Assembly: GCA_030432695.1 (NCBI GenBank)
Contig: JAUILN010000011.1
Location: 214,950-278,949, forward strand
Length of the DNA: 64,000 nucleotides
From: a bacterium
GTDB taxonomy: Bacteria; Planctomycetota; UBA1135; UBA2386
Reading direction: 5' to 3'
Positions 40,490 to 49,139 of this stretch are shown piece after piece (the first letter of the stretch is position 1; the number at the start of each line of letters is the position of its first letter). The notes under the pieces are model-generated. The model was not told where the DNA came from. It made no database searches and worked only from the letters and a program-made list of their open reading frames with translations. The translations under genes and the position numbers were made by a program.

Positions 40490-41866
40490 ATGCCCCTGAA
40501 CGTACTGATACTCGAAGACGACTCCGCGTCGAGGGAGGCTCTCGCAACCTGGTTGACCGAGCTGCAATGCATGCCGGTCACCGCCAGCAGCGTGGCCGAA
40601 GCTCGCGAGGTGCTCGACAGCAAGATCCCCGACCTCGCGCTGATCGATGTCGGCCTCCCCGACGGACTCGGGACCGAATTGCTCGGCCGCTGCGCGCAGG
40701 CGTCGATCTCCGCGATCATGATGTCGGGGCGGGGCGAGCAGGACGACGTCATCGAAGCGCTCCGTCGCGGGGCCAGCGACTACCTCACGAAGCCGATCGA
40801 TCTCGATCGCCTCGAGGACATCATCAAGACCGAGAAGCCACAGGCCGGCCTGCGTAGTCAGATCCGGCTGCTGCGCGAGCAGCTCCTCGAGATGGGCAAG
40901 TTCGGCCGGATGGTAGGCCGATCCCCGCAGATCCGCCGGGTCTACGACGCCATCACCGCCGTCGCCCCGAGTTCCGAGACGGTGTTCCTCATCGGCCCCA
41001 CGGGCGTGGGCAAGGAAGTCGCCGCGCAGACGATCCACGAGATGAGCCCGCGCGCCCGCAAGCCGTTCGTGGCGGTCAACTGCGGCGCGATCGCGCCGAG
41101 CCTGATCGAGTCGGAGATCTTCGGCCACGAGAAGGGTGCGTTCACCGGTGCCGAGCGACAGCACCAGGGTGTGTTCGAACAGGCCAACGGCGGCACCCTG
41201 TTCCTCGACGAGGTGACCGAGATGTCCCCCGAGCTGCAGACCCGGCTCCTGCGGACCCTCGAGACCAGGCGGGTCACACGGATCGGCTCACGGACCGAGG
41301 TGACCCTCGACATCCGGATCGTGGCGGCGACCAACCGTGACCCCCAGCAGGCGGTCGCCGACGGCAAGCTCCGCGAGGACCTTTACTACCGCCTCCAGGT
41401 GTTCCCGATCGAGATCCCGCCGCTCCGGGAGCGGGAGGGCGACGTCGCGCTGCTGACCGCACACATCCTCGACCTGTTGGCCGTCGAGAACGGCGAGCGG
41501 AAGTCGATCGACGATGCGGCGATCCGCCGACTCGAGAGTCACGACTGGTCGGGCAACGTCCGCGAACTGGTGAACGTCGTGAGGCGCGCCTACATCCTCG
41601 CGGGGAAACGCATCACGGAGAAGGACATGCCACTCCCGGGGATCGTGCGGGAGACGCCGATCCCGAGGCTGCCCGACGACGACGACGCGACGCTCCGCTT
41701 CCAGATCGGCGAGTCGATCGCCCAGGTGGAGAAGCGATTGATCGAGGCGACGCTCGCCTCGGTGGACGACAACAAGAAGCGAGCGGCCAAGATCCTGGGG
41801 ATCAGCGTGAAGACGCTGTACAGCCGATTGCAGGTATACGAGGCGGAGCTCCGGGGCGTAAGCTGA
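40490..41866 (+). CDS. NtrC-family sigma54-dependent response regulator
   Basis: A 458-residue protein. Receiver domain 1-120 with LEDDSAS acidic pocket, D53 (LALIDVGLPDG) and the Thr/Ser and Lys switch residues (MMSGRG, YLTKP). AAA+ domain about 140-370 with an altered Walker A, GPTGVGKE in place of the usual GESGTGKE, an intact GAFTGA loop at 216-221 that contacts sigma54, Walker B GGTLFLDEV and the arginine-finger region REDLYYRL. The C-terminus has a Fis-type HTH (KKRAAKILGISVKTLYSRL). It should activate sigma54 promoters after phosphorylation. The histidine kinase gene starts 5 or 44 bases downstream, making a natural pair. Confidence 0.94.
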   Translation: MPLNVLILEDDSASREALATWLTELQCMPVTASSVAEAREVLDSKIPDLALIDVGLPDGLGTELLGRCAQASISAIMMSGRGEQDDVIEALRRGASDYLTKPIDLDRLEDIIKTEKPQAGLRSQIRLLREQLLEMGKFGRMVGRSPQIRRVYDAITAVAPSSETVFLIGPTGVGKEVAAQTIHEMSPRARKPFVAVNCGAIAPSLIESEIFGHEKGAFTGAERQHQGVFEQANGGTLFLDEVTEMSPELQTRLLRTLETRRVTRIGSRTEVTLDIRIVAATNRDPQQAVADGKLREDLYYRLQVFPIEIPPLREREGDVALLTAHILDLLAVENGERKSIDDAAIRRLESHDWSGNVRELVNVVRRAYILAGKRITEKDMPLPGIVRETPIPRLPDDDDATLRFQIGESIAQVEKRLIEATLASVDDNKKRAAKILGISVKTLYSRLQVYEAELRGVS

Positions 41867-41910
41867 GCCCGGTGACCGGCCCACGATGCCGGCACGGACG
41901 GGATCAGGTG

Positions 41911-43191
41911 ATGACGAGCGAACGGACCCGGGTCATTGCAGCAGACATCGCCGCGCGCATCCGTGCGGGCGCCACGCAGATCGTCGAGGACTGGATCTCC
42001 GACGTGTTCCAGCAGTCTGCTGGACGCACGCGGCTCCTGCCGCGGCGGGCCGTGCGGGACCATATCCCCGGCGCGCTCCGCACGATGGCGGACTACGTGG
42101 AGTCGCCATCCGACGAGGCCAGGTCGGCCCTCCTGGCCAGCCTCGAGCTGCACGGCCGCTTCCGCCGCGATCAGGGCTACGACCTCCGCCAGCTCCTCGA
42201 CGAGTTCGAAGGGCTGTCGTTCCGCATCAGCGGCGCGGCGTTCGGCTGGCTCCTCGAGATGGACCCGCGGCCGGACCTGCTCGACGCGCGCCCCGTGCTG
42301 GAACGCATCGAGCGCTCCTGCAGGAGCATCGCGATCGCCACGGTAGGCATCTACCGCGAGTCGGAGATGGTGCACCGCCAGGAACTCTCGCGACAGCTAG
42401 AGGACTTCGCACGCGCGGTTTCGCACGAACTCAAGAACCCGCTCAACGCCGCGCGCCTGCAGGCCTCGCTGCTGCGGCGGGCCCTCGCCGAGGACGAGGC
42501 CGTGCTGCGCCGCGTGTCGACGATCGAGTCCTCGATCGATCGGGCCAACGAACTCGTCGACAACATCCGGGTCCTCGCGCTGGCCGCCAGTTCCTCGGCT
42601 CAGGGCCGGCATGTCGACCTGCACGCCGTGATCCACGGCGTCATCGACGAACTCACCACGGCCGCACAGCGGCGACGCGTGGAGGTCCACGTCACCACTC
42701 CCCTGCCGCCCGTATCCGTGGAGGTCGTCTCCACACAGCTCGCGCTGGTCAACGTGCTGAGCAACGCGATCAAGTACTGCGATCCGGACAAGAAGCAACG
42801 AACCGCCGTCGTGTCGGCCCGCGTGGAACACGATGACGACGAGGACGGGGTATCCCGCCTCCAGATCTCGGTGTCCGACAATGGCCTGGGGATCCCCAAG
42901 GAGTTCCAGAGCCACGTCTTCCGCCGCCATTTCCGGGCCCACCCGGATCGCGCCGAGGGGACGGGCCTCGGCCTCGCCATCACCCGCCACGTGCTGCTCG
43001 AGAACGGGGGCGAGATCCACCTCGACAGCGAGGTGGGCCAAGGCACGAACATCCGGATCGAGATCCCGGCGATCCACGCGACGATCGATCCGCGCGCGAC
43101 CCGACCGACCAACCTGCGCCCCTTGACGGAACAGTCGCTGCGGCGACGGCAGGACCGCGAAATGGACCTCGAAGCCCCGACGTCCGAGTAG
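41911..43191 (+). CDS. Soluble histidine kinase
   Basis: A 426-residue protein from the ATG at 41911; a GTG at 41872, 5 bases after the regulator stop, would add 13 residues. The N-terminal 150 residues are helical, resembling RsbRD-type sensor bundles (RAGATQIVEDWISDVFQQSAGRTRLLPRRAVRDHIPGALRTMADYV). The kinase core begins with FARAVSHELKNPLNAARLQAS (His172 the phospho-acceptor). The N-box is NVLSNAIKYCDP, followed by VSDNGLGIPKE and GTGLGLAITRH. No membrane helices are present, so the signal is cytoplasmic or protein-borne. It is probably the cognate kinase of the upstream NtrC-type regulator. The tail is basic and low in structure. Confidence 0.92.
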   Translation: MTSERTRVIAADIAARIRAGATQIVEDWISDVFQQSAGRTRLLPRRAVRDHIPGALRTMADYVESPSDEARSALLASLELHGRFRRDQGYDLRQLLDEFEGLSFRISGAAFGWLLEMDPRPDLLDARPVLERIERSCRSIAIATVGIYRESEMVHRQELSRQLEDFARAVSHELKNPLNAARLQASLLRRALAEDEAVLRRVSTIESSIDRANELVDNIRVLALAASSSAQGRHVDLHAVIHGVIDELTTAAQRRRVEVHVTTPLPPVSVEVVSTQLALVNVLSNAIKYCDPDKKQRTAVVSARVEHDDDEDGVSRLQISVSDNGLGIPKEFQSHVFRRHFRAHPDRAEGTGLGLAITRHVLLENGGEIHLDSEVGQGTNIRIEIPAIHATIDPRATRPTNLRPLTEQSLRRRQDREMDLEAPTSE

Positions 43192-43263
43192 GCACCGCGG
43201 CGCGATCGAACCGGACGACGGGCTCGGGCACAGCGATTGCCTTCCCGGCGGACCGAGGTGCAC

Positions 43264-44262
43264 ATGCCGTGTCAGCCCACTCGAGTGATGGACGTCCCGC
43301 CAGCCCCCCAGCCCGAGGAAGCACCCCCCCGCGCCCTGATCCTCGGCGCCAGCCACGGAGAACAGCAGTTCCTCGAGAACCTGCTCGGCTCCGCCGGTTT
43401 CCTCCTGCAGAGCTGTCGAACCTGCCGACTCGTTCGGACATCGGTCTGCGGCTGGGCGCCGGACGTCGTGCTCGTCTGCAGCCAGGCTCTCGACGAAGAC
43501 TGGACCGAGCTGCTTCGCAAGTTCGAGCGCCCGGAGGCAGACACCGATCCACGATCTGACATCGAGCCGCCAGCGATCGTCCTGGTCGGCTCGCGGAGGG
43601 AACCGGTCGAGGTGGCCGATGGCCTCGCGCAGGGAGCGGCGGAAGTCGTCGAGCTGACCGCACCGGCCAGCGACGTCGTCGCCCGGATCCAGCGCGTGGT
43701 CGAGCATCGGGCGGACCTGCTGAGCCTTCGCAATGCGCTGAAGGAGGACGAGCTCACCGGCCTCGACAACCGCCGGAGCCTCGCCGACCGTGAACGAGAG
43801 CTCGAAGCTCGGATGGCACGCAATGGCATCGCGACCACATGCATCGTCGTCGACGTCGACCGGTTCAAGCAGATCAACGACACGTACGGTCATGAGGTAG
43901 GGGACGCGGCCCTGCGGTGCATCGCGCGGCGGCTCCGCGCCACCTGCCGCGCCAGCGACTTCGTGTTCCGCATCGGTGGAGACGAGTTCCTGATCCTCGC
44001 ACCCGCCGACGCCTCGATGCCGGTCGTACCGGACCTCGGACATCGCCTCTGCCACGCGATCGGCTCACGCCCGTTGACCATCGAGCCCGCGACCGGCACG
44101 CAGAGGATCCTACGCGTGACCATCACGGCAGGTGTAGCGACGTGGAATCCACAATCGAAACTTGCCGAGGCCCTCGCGAGCGCGGACCACGACCTGCTCG
44201 CTCGCAAGCGTCGGCGTCGGACCGGCGAGGATAGCGCGCCCGACCGACAGGCCGGCGCCTGA
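43264..44262 (+). CDS. GGDEF diguanylate cyclase with degenerate receiver
   Basis: A 332-residue protein; a start at 43288 is also possible. Residues about 30-155 have a receiver-like fold (RALILGASHGEQQFLENLLGSAGF, APDVVLVCS, PPAIVLVGSRRE), but the phosphorylatable Asp pocket is not preserved, so it may be a pseudo-receiver. Residues 165-330 form a GGDEF domain with DELTGLDNRRSL, VDVDRFKQINDTYGHEVGD, and the active loop RIGGDEFLIL (GGDEF at 238-242). RASD at 229-232 lies exactly five residues before it and is the inhibitory I-site that binds cyclic di-GMP. It probably makes cyclic di-GMP under feedback control. It follows the kinase by 72 bases. Confidence 0.92.
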   Translation: MPCQPTRVMDVPPAPQPEEAPPRALILGASHGEQQFLENLLGSAGFLLQSCRTCRLVRTSVCGWAPDVVLVCSQALDEDWTELLRKFERPEADTDPRSDIEPPAIVLVGSRREPVEVADGLAQGAAEVVELTAPASDVVARIQRVVEHRADLLSLRNALKEDELTGLDNRRSLADRERELEARMARNGIATTCIVVDVDRFKQINDTYGHEVGDAALRCIARRLRATCRASDFVFRIGGDEFLILAPADASMPVVPDLGHRLCHAIGSRPLTIEPATGTQRILRVTITAGVATWNPQSKLAEALASADHDLLARKRRRRTGEDSAPDRQAGA

Positions 44263-44436
44263 CGATCCGGAGCGACCGCGAGCGGTACACCCTTCGCTTC
44301 CAGGCTTCCCGAGGCGCATACGAAGTGCGGCATCGGGGTCCGCGGATCCATTCTCCGACGGGCCATCGACCGGAACGCTGTCGTATCCCGCACCGTACCT
44401 GGCGCCATTGCCACTACCTGACAGGAGCACCCACGA

Positions 44437-44874
44437 ATGTACAAGTTCACTCGATACTCCCTTCCCACGATGGCGGTCTTCACGCTGCTCGCGGCGAGCT
44501 GCTCGACGACCGCCGAACGACGTCTGTCGGTCATCGAATCGCAGGTGCGCGCCGCGGAATCGCTCGGTGACGAGATCCAGACCTGGAGCGAAGGAGTGGG
44601 GCCGATTCCTCCGTCCGGCTCCAGCCAGACCGTCGCCGCCTTCCAGGAGCGAGCGACCGAACTCCGCAGCTCGCTCGAGGACGTGGACGCAACCGACACC
44701 GAGATCGAATCGCTCGACGACCTCGACCACGCACTCCGCGACCTTACAGCGTTCGAAGCGCGCACCGACGAGACGGTGTCTCCCGACGCCCGCCGTCAGA
44801 TGATCGATCGGTTCTCCGACCTCGGCGAGCGGCTCGCGTCCGCGGCGTCGGCGGCTCGTTACGCGCTGCTCTGA
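44437..44874 (+). CDS. Small helical lipoprotein
   Basis: A 145-residue protein with a strong ribosome site, AGGAG, ending 11 bases before the ATG at 44437. Leader MYKFTRYSLPTMAVFTLLAASCS with lipobox LAASC. The mature part is all helical and highly charged (RRLSVIESQVRAAESLGDEI ... FQERATELRSSLEDVDATDTEIESLDDLDHALRDL). No known domain. It may be a periplasmic coiled-coil anchor protein. Confidence 0.75.
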   Translation: MYKFTRYSLPTMAVFTLLAASCSTTAERRLSVIESQVRAAESLGDEIQTWSEGVGPIPPSGSSQTVAAFQERATELRSSLEDVDATDTEIESLDDLDHALRDLTAFEARTDETVSPDARRQMIDRFSDLGERLASAASAARYALL

Positions 44875-45228
44875 TCCGGACGCCCCCGAGGTGCGTGCGC
44901 CCAGGCGCGACACGCATCTCGGCCGCAGCGATCGGAAGCACATCTGCCGCTCGCCGCGCTGACCCCACGCTCGAGAGCAGGACCTATTGGTCGAGCGCGC
45001 TACGCCGACACCCGCTCATCGCGAGGAGTGAGAAGCCCGACCCGAGGAGCAGCAGCGCTACGGGCTCGGGCACCGGCGAAGCAGCCTCGACCGCATCGCC
45101 AACGAGCCATCACGGCATGGGCCCGGGCTTCGAGACCCGGAACCGACCGGGACGAGCAGGAGCGGCGTTATGGATGGACATGATCCAATCCGATCAACTC
45201 GCGTGTCGGCCGCTCCATATCGCCTTGC
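44875..45228. other. Gap containing PEP-CTERM-like remnant
   Basis: Apart from the PEP-CTERM-like tail at 44984-45109 nothing coding is supported in this 350-base gap between the small lipoprotein and the minus-strand barrel gene. Confidence 0.4.
44984..45109 (-). pseudogene. Orphan PEP-CTERM-like C-terminal tail
   Basis: On the minus strand the frame 45109-44984 reads DAVEAASPVPEPVALLLLGSGFSLLAMSGCRRSALDQ and then stops. This has the layout of a PEP-CTERM sorting signal: V-P-E-P, a hydrophobic helix, then an Arg-containing tail. A stop at 45110-45112 lies directly before it, and the sequence upstream is not a long reading frame, so the body of the protein is missing or out of frame. It is probably the remnant of a surface protein gene. 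Confidence 0.5.
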
Positions 45229-45867
45229 TCAGAAGCGCAACCCGAGGCCGAGGTTGTAGACCCACAGACCGTCGTCGAAGGCGCTGTTGAGGGAGTCGTC
45301 GGAGTCGAACAGGAACTGGTACTCCGCGGACAGCCACGCGAACGTCGTGTCCTTGAGGAACACCTTCACGCCCGCCTCCGGACCCGCGGCGAGGGTCTCC
45401 TCGGTCGAGTCGCCGTAGAACGCTCCGAACGAGGCGCCGAAGAACGGCCAGACGTTGTCGATCGGGACATGGAAGTCGAGCGCGAGGCGCGTCGAACCAT
45501 TGTAGAGCGCGGACTGGCCAGGTCCCGGATCGGCGAGCGAGCCGCCCTGTCGCACCGAGACCTCCAGCTCGTCGGACACGAAGTAGCCGAGGCTGCCGTT
45601 GACCTGCGCGGTTCCGGCGTCGAAGTCCTCGTTGTTGAAGCCACCGCCGGAGAGCGTGACCTCCCAGGGATCGTCGGTGGTCGGACCGACATGATCGTCG
45701 GACCGCTCCACGGCCTCCTGCAGATCCACCGCCGCCGAGTCGTCCTCCGCGAACAGCGGACGATCGACGAGCGGCGGCCTGCTGGCGCAACTCATGAGCA
45801 ACGAGAGGCCACCGAGGGCGGAGATGGCGAGAGGTGCGAGGCGGGACGTGCAATGCGTTTCGTGCAT
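45229..45867 (-). CDS. Outer-membrane beta-barrel-like lipoprotein
   Basis: A 212-residue protein. The ATG at 45867 gives a leader (LAISALGGLSLLMSCAS) with a lipobox-like LMSC. After an acidic linker the sequence alternates in amphipathic strands typical of a small barrel: VNGSLGYFVSDELEVSVRQG, STRLALDFHVPIDNVWPFFGASFGAFYGD, PEAGVKVFLKDTTFAWLSAEYQFLF, ending LWVYNLGLGLRF with terminal Phe, the usual end of outer-membrane barrels. Combining a lipobox and a barrel is unusual, and the Cys may instead be chance. The substrate is unknown. It diverges from the repeat protein at 46329. Confidence 0.75.
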   Translation of the reverse strand: MHETHCTSRLAPLAISALGGLSLLMSCASRPPLVDRPLFAEDDSAAVDLQEAVERSDDHVGPTTDDPWEVTLSGGGFNNEDFDAGTAQVNGSLGYFVSDELEVSVRQGGSLADPGPGQSALYNGSTRLALDFHVPIDNVWPFFGASFGAFYGDSTEETLAAGPEAGVKVFLKDTTFAWLSAEYQFLFDSDDSLNSAFDDGLWVYNLGLGLRF

Positions 45868-46328
45868 GGTGATTCCTGACTGAGTGGAGGCTGGCGCTGC
45901 GTCGACGCAACGCCGCGTGTCGATGCACTCGACAAAGGCCGTACCCATCCCGGCTTCGAGACCGCGAGTCTCTCCAGCAGCCCGGCGAGCCCCCCCAGAG
46001 GCACTCTCCTCCGATATCGGAGTCCGAACCACATTGCAGATCACCACGGGCGGCACCGGACATTTGTGCATTCGTTCGGAACCGCGCAGTCCCTGCCCAC
46101 CGTCGTCGCGTGCGATCTGCCAAGGAACCGTGCGAGAGCCTTGCGATCCGCGGCCGCCGGAAGCATCCGTGCCGCCCGGTGACTCCCGAGAAACGTGGCC
46201 ACCCGGAGGTCGACCGCCGGGGCGCGAGCGGATGCGACGCGGCGCAGTCAGGCACATCGATTGCGCCACGAGCCCTCCCTGGCCGAACGTCGGCCGGCGC
46301 ATCGAGAAGGATCCAAACCAGGACTACC
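45868..46328. other. Divergent intergenic region with palindrome
   Basis: 460 bases between the barrel gene (minus) and the two-repeat protein (plus). No gene is supported. It includes a perfect 14-base palindrome at 46009-46022 that could be an operator. Confidence 0.45.
46009..46022. promoter_or_regulatory. Candidate operator palindrome
   Basis: CTCCGATATCGGAG is a perfect palindrome between two divergently transcribed envelope genes. Its symmetry and position fit a dimeric repressor site, but nothing else supports this. Confidence 0.3.
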
Positions 46329-47879
46329 ATGCACCAGCAACCGCTTTCCTCTCCCCTCCTGCTCCTCGCCTGCAGCCTCGCGCTCCCCACGACCGCGCTG
46401 TGCCAGAACATCGGCCGATCGACCCGCGCGCCGAGTTCGAAGGCTCGCTCGGTCGACCTGTCCGTGAGTCATGTGACGCACGACGAGCCGGGCGCTCCCG
46501 ACTCCGTGACCTTTCATTTCGAGCTCCGCCAGACCGGCCTCGCGGGGCGACCGTTCGTGATCCAGGCGAGCGATGCCCACGGCTGCCCGCCGGAGTTCGT
46601 GGCCAGGGGGACGCTTGGCGGCGAGCACCGCGGCCAGGCCTGGACGACGCTCGACGATCGAAGCCTGTTCGAGCAGATCGGTGTGGTGCGGTTCCGCGCC
46701 ACGGTCTGGTCGCCGGCCGGGCTGACCCACTCCGGTTGGCAGACCGCCCACGGCGATCCCGAGTGCGAGATGCTCAGCTTCAACTACGCGCCTGACTCCA
46801 CGACGCTGCCCGCCGGGACCATGGTCGACGACGAGTGGGCCAGCGTGGGCATGAACGTGTCCGCCAGGAGCAACCGCACCAATGGCACCGACCAGGCGAT
46901 CCTGTTCGACTCCGGCAATCCGACCGGCGGTGATCCCGACCTGCAGACCCCGGGCTACGGCGCGAACAACGACACGGCCCTCGGCAACCTGCTGATCCTC
47001 GCGGAGGACCTCGTCGACTCGAACAACGACATGCTGGTCGACGACCCCGATGATGACGAACTGGGCGGCACGATCACGTTCCGCTTCGACCGCCCGGTCA
47101 CGGCCTGCGCGCTCGGCCTGATCGACCTGGACAAGGGCGGTATCGGCTCGCGCATCCGCTTCTACGACGCCGGCAATGCGCAGATCGACGACCTCGCGCT
47201 GCCCTCGCTGGGTGACAACAGCTTCCAGGAGGTCGATTTCTTCATCGAGGAGGTGAGCCGCATCGAGGTCGACTTCGTGAGTTCGGGTGGCATCCCGTTC
47301 CTCCGCGTGATCCCCTGCCCGGCCACCATCGACTTCGACACCAACACCTTCGGCGTGCCGCGGGAGTTCGAGGCCGGCCGCATGATCACCGACGACCTCG
47401 AGGCCCTCGGTGTGGTCGCGTCGGCCGACAACAACGACCCGAGTCACCCCGACGTGCTCACGGTGTTCGACACGGCGAACCCTACCGGCGGCGACCCCGA
47501 CCTGCAGAGCCCCGGCTATGGGCCGGGCAACGACACCGCGCTCGGCAACATCCTGATCATCGCCGAGGACGCCGTGAACACCAATGGCGACCAACTGATC
47601 GACGACCCCGATGACGAGGTCGCCGGCGGCACCATGCGATTCGACTTCCCGTTCGAAGTGACCTTCGAGTCGGCGACCGTCATCGATATCGACAGCGACG
47701 AGTCCGGGATGTTCAGACTGCTCGATGGCGCCGGCAATCTGCTCGACACCATCACTCTGCAGCCGCTCGGCGACAACAGCGTGCAGACCGTGACCGACGA
47801 GGTCGGCGGGATCCGCAGGATCGAACTCGTCCTCAGCAGCTCGGGCGGCCTCGCCGAGCTGAAGGTCTGTCCCGACTGA
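46329..47879 (+). CDS. Secreted protein with two tandem 'NPTGGDPDLQ' domains
   Basis: A 516-residue protein with signal peptide MHQQPLSSPLLLLACSLALPTTALC. After an N-terminal beta-rich part come two copies of a domain of about 180 residues. Each copy has VFDxxNPTGGDPDLQxPGYGxxNDTALGN, then ILAEDLVDSNNDMLVDDPDDDELGGT or IIAEDAVNTNGDQLIDDPDDEVAGGT, then SLGDNSFQEV or PLGDNSVQTV. The D-x-D-rich loops look calcium-binding. Each copy probably forms a jelly-roll sandwich. No enzyme motif is evident. Such domains are typical of secreted planctomycete and bacteroidete proteins; it may be a surface adhesin. Confidence 0.8.
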   Translation: MHQQPLSSPLLLLACSLALPTTALCQNIGRSTRAPSSKARSVDLSVSHVTHDEPGAPDSVTFHFELRQTGLAGRPFVIQASDAHGCPPEFVARGTLGGEHRGQAWTTLDDRSLFEQIGVVRFRATVWSPAGLTHSGWQTAHGDPECEMLSFNYAPDSTTLPAGTMVDDEWASVGMNVSARSNRTNGTDQAILFDSGNPTGGDPDLQTPGYGANNDTALGNLLILAEDLVDSNNDMLVDDPDDDELGGTITFRFDRPVTACALGLIDLDKGGIGSRIRFYDAGNAQIDDLALPSLGDNSFQEVDFFIEEVSRIEVDFVSSGGIPFLRVIPCPATIDFDTNTFGVPREFEAGRMITDDLEALGVVASADNNDPSHPDVLTVFDTANPTGGDPDLQSPGYGPGNDTALGNILIIAEDAVNTNGDQLIDDPDDEVAGGTMRFDFPFEVTFESATVIDIDSDESGMFRLLDGAGNLLDTITLQPLGDNSVQTVTDEVGGIRRIELVLSSSGGLAELKVCPD

Positions 47880-48015
47880 TCCTCGAGTCGGTCCTCGCCG
47901 ACCTTCCGCCCCGGGAACGGTCCTTGTAGTGGACCGCGCCCACCGCGGATCCGCGTGGATCTCGCAAGGTCGTGAGATCACGCGGATCAACGCAATGGTT
48001 CATAGGAGAAGATCG

Positions 48016-48219
48016 ATGAACGACGACAAGCTGAAGGGCAAGTGGAAGCAGCTGAGTGGCAAGGTGAAGTCGGAGTGGGGCAAACTCACCGACGATGACG
48101 TGCAGCAGATCGAAGGCGACTCGGAGCGTCTCGTCGGCAAGCTGCAGGAGCGCTACGGAATCGCCCGCGACGAGGCGCAACGCCGCGCCGACGCGTTCAC
48201 CGCCGAACACGCCTCCTGA
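48016..48219 (+). CDS. CsbD-family stress protein
   Basis: A 67-residue protein with ribosome site TAGGAG about 8 bases before the ATG. MNDDKLKGKWKQLSGKVKSEWGKLTDDDVQQIEGDSERLVGKLQERYGIARDEAQR is a textbook CsbD domain (KGKWKQLxGKVK, WGKLTDDD, LVGKLQERYG). Family members are small helical proteins induced by general stress; the molecular role is not established. It stands alone, so it is probably controlled by its own promoter. Confidence 0.93.
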   Translation: MNDDKLKGKWKQLSGKVKSEWGKLTDDDVQQIEGDSERLVGKLQERYGIARDEAQRRADAFTAEHAS

Positions 48220-48350
48220 ACGGGAGGCCTGCCGCGCCGACCCGATCCCGATTGTGCAATCGGGTCGACGCGGCAGGCACCTCGCCCCTGCCGACCGAGC
48301 GGCAGACGGCTCGGCGGACACGAGCACGACCGCGGATCGGAGAGAGTCGC

Positions 48351-49139
48351 ATGCAGAGCAACAGCGGGGAAGCCACGACGCACGGCCATCCCAGGGCGCT
48401 TCCGGAAGCGCAATCCCCACAGACGGCTTCTGGCAAGATGCAGGGCGTCCTGCAGTTCCTGGATGCCGCATTGCACAACTGGCGGGCGATCCGGCTGCTC
48501 CGAGAGCGCCAGGTCTCCCACCGATCGACCGACCTCGCCTCGGTGGAGCGGGCCTACAGCTCGATGAGCGCGCGGGAGTTCCGCGCCGTGAACGGTCTGC
48601 AGGCCTGGGCCAATCGCCGCGCGATCCCGCGCATCCTGGCACACGTTCCCAGCCTCCGGCCGTGGACCTGCGTCGATCTCGGCTGCGGTTCCGGTGATTC
48701 GACTCGCGTGCTGCTCCGCCATGCTCCCCCAGGCTCGTCCTGCATCGGCTACGACGTCTGTGGCGATCGGATCGCCGAGGCCCGCGCGCACGACTACCTG
48801 GGTCCTAACGGCAGACCGGCACGCGTGCGTTTCGTGCGTCAGGCGATCGACGAGCCGCTGCGGAACGTCGAAGGATTCCGGGTGCCCGAGCACTCGGTCG
48901 ACGTGGTGCACTCGTCCGGGGTCGTCGGTCACCACCTCCGGGTCGAAGAGCTCCGCAGGCTCGGCGACGAGGCACGCCGGATCATCAGGCCCTCGGGAAC
49001 CGTGGTGCTCGATGCCGGGCCCCGCCTCAGGATCGCGACGCTGGTCGAGACCATGCGGCGATGCGGCTTCCGGCGTGAGCGCGTGCTGCGCTACTGCTGG
49101 GGCAATCCGCGCGGCCTGGTCGCCTTCCGACCGATCTGA
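48351..49139 (+). CDS. SAM-dependent methyltransferase
   Basis: A 262-residue protein. The ATG at 48351 follows GGAGAGAG. The N-terminal 90 residues are helical (FLDAALHNWRAIRLLRERQVSHRS). The methyltransferase fold starts at WTCVDLGCGSGDSTRVLLRH (SAM motif I), then CIGYDVCGDRIAEAR (acidic end of strand 2), VDVVHSSGVVGHHLR (motif IV region) and LRRLGDEARRIIRPSGTVVLDAG (post-I helix and strand). The substrate is unknown. It follows CsbD by 130 bases with separate translation signals. Confidence 0.85.
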   Translation: MQSNSGEATTHGHPRALPEAQSPQTASGKMQGVLQFLDAALHNWRAIRLLRERQVSHRSTDLASVERAYSSMSAREFRAVNGLQAWANRRAIPRILAHVPSLRPWTCVDLGCGSGDSTRVLLRHAPPGSSCIGYDVCGDRIAEARAHDYLGPNGRPARVRFVRQAIDEPLRNVEGFRVPEHSVDVVHSSGVVGHHLRVEELRRLGDEARRIIRPSGTVVLDAGPRLRIATLVETMRRCGFRRERVLRYCWGNPRGLVAFRPI

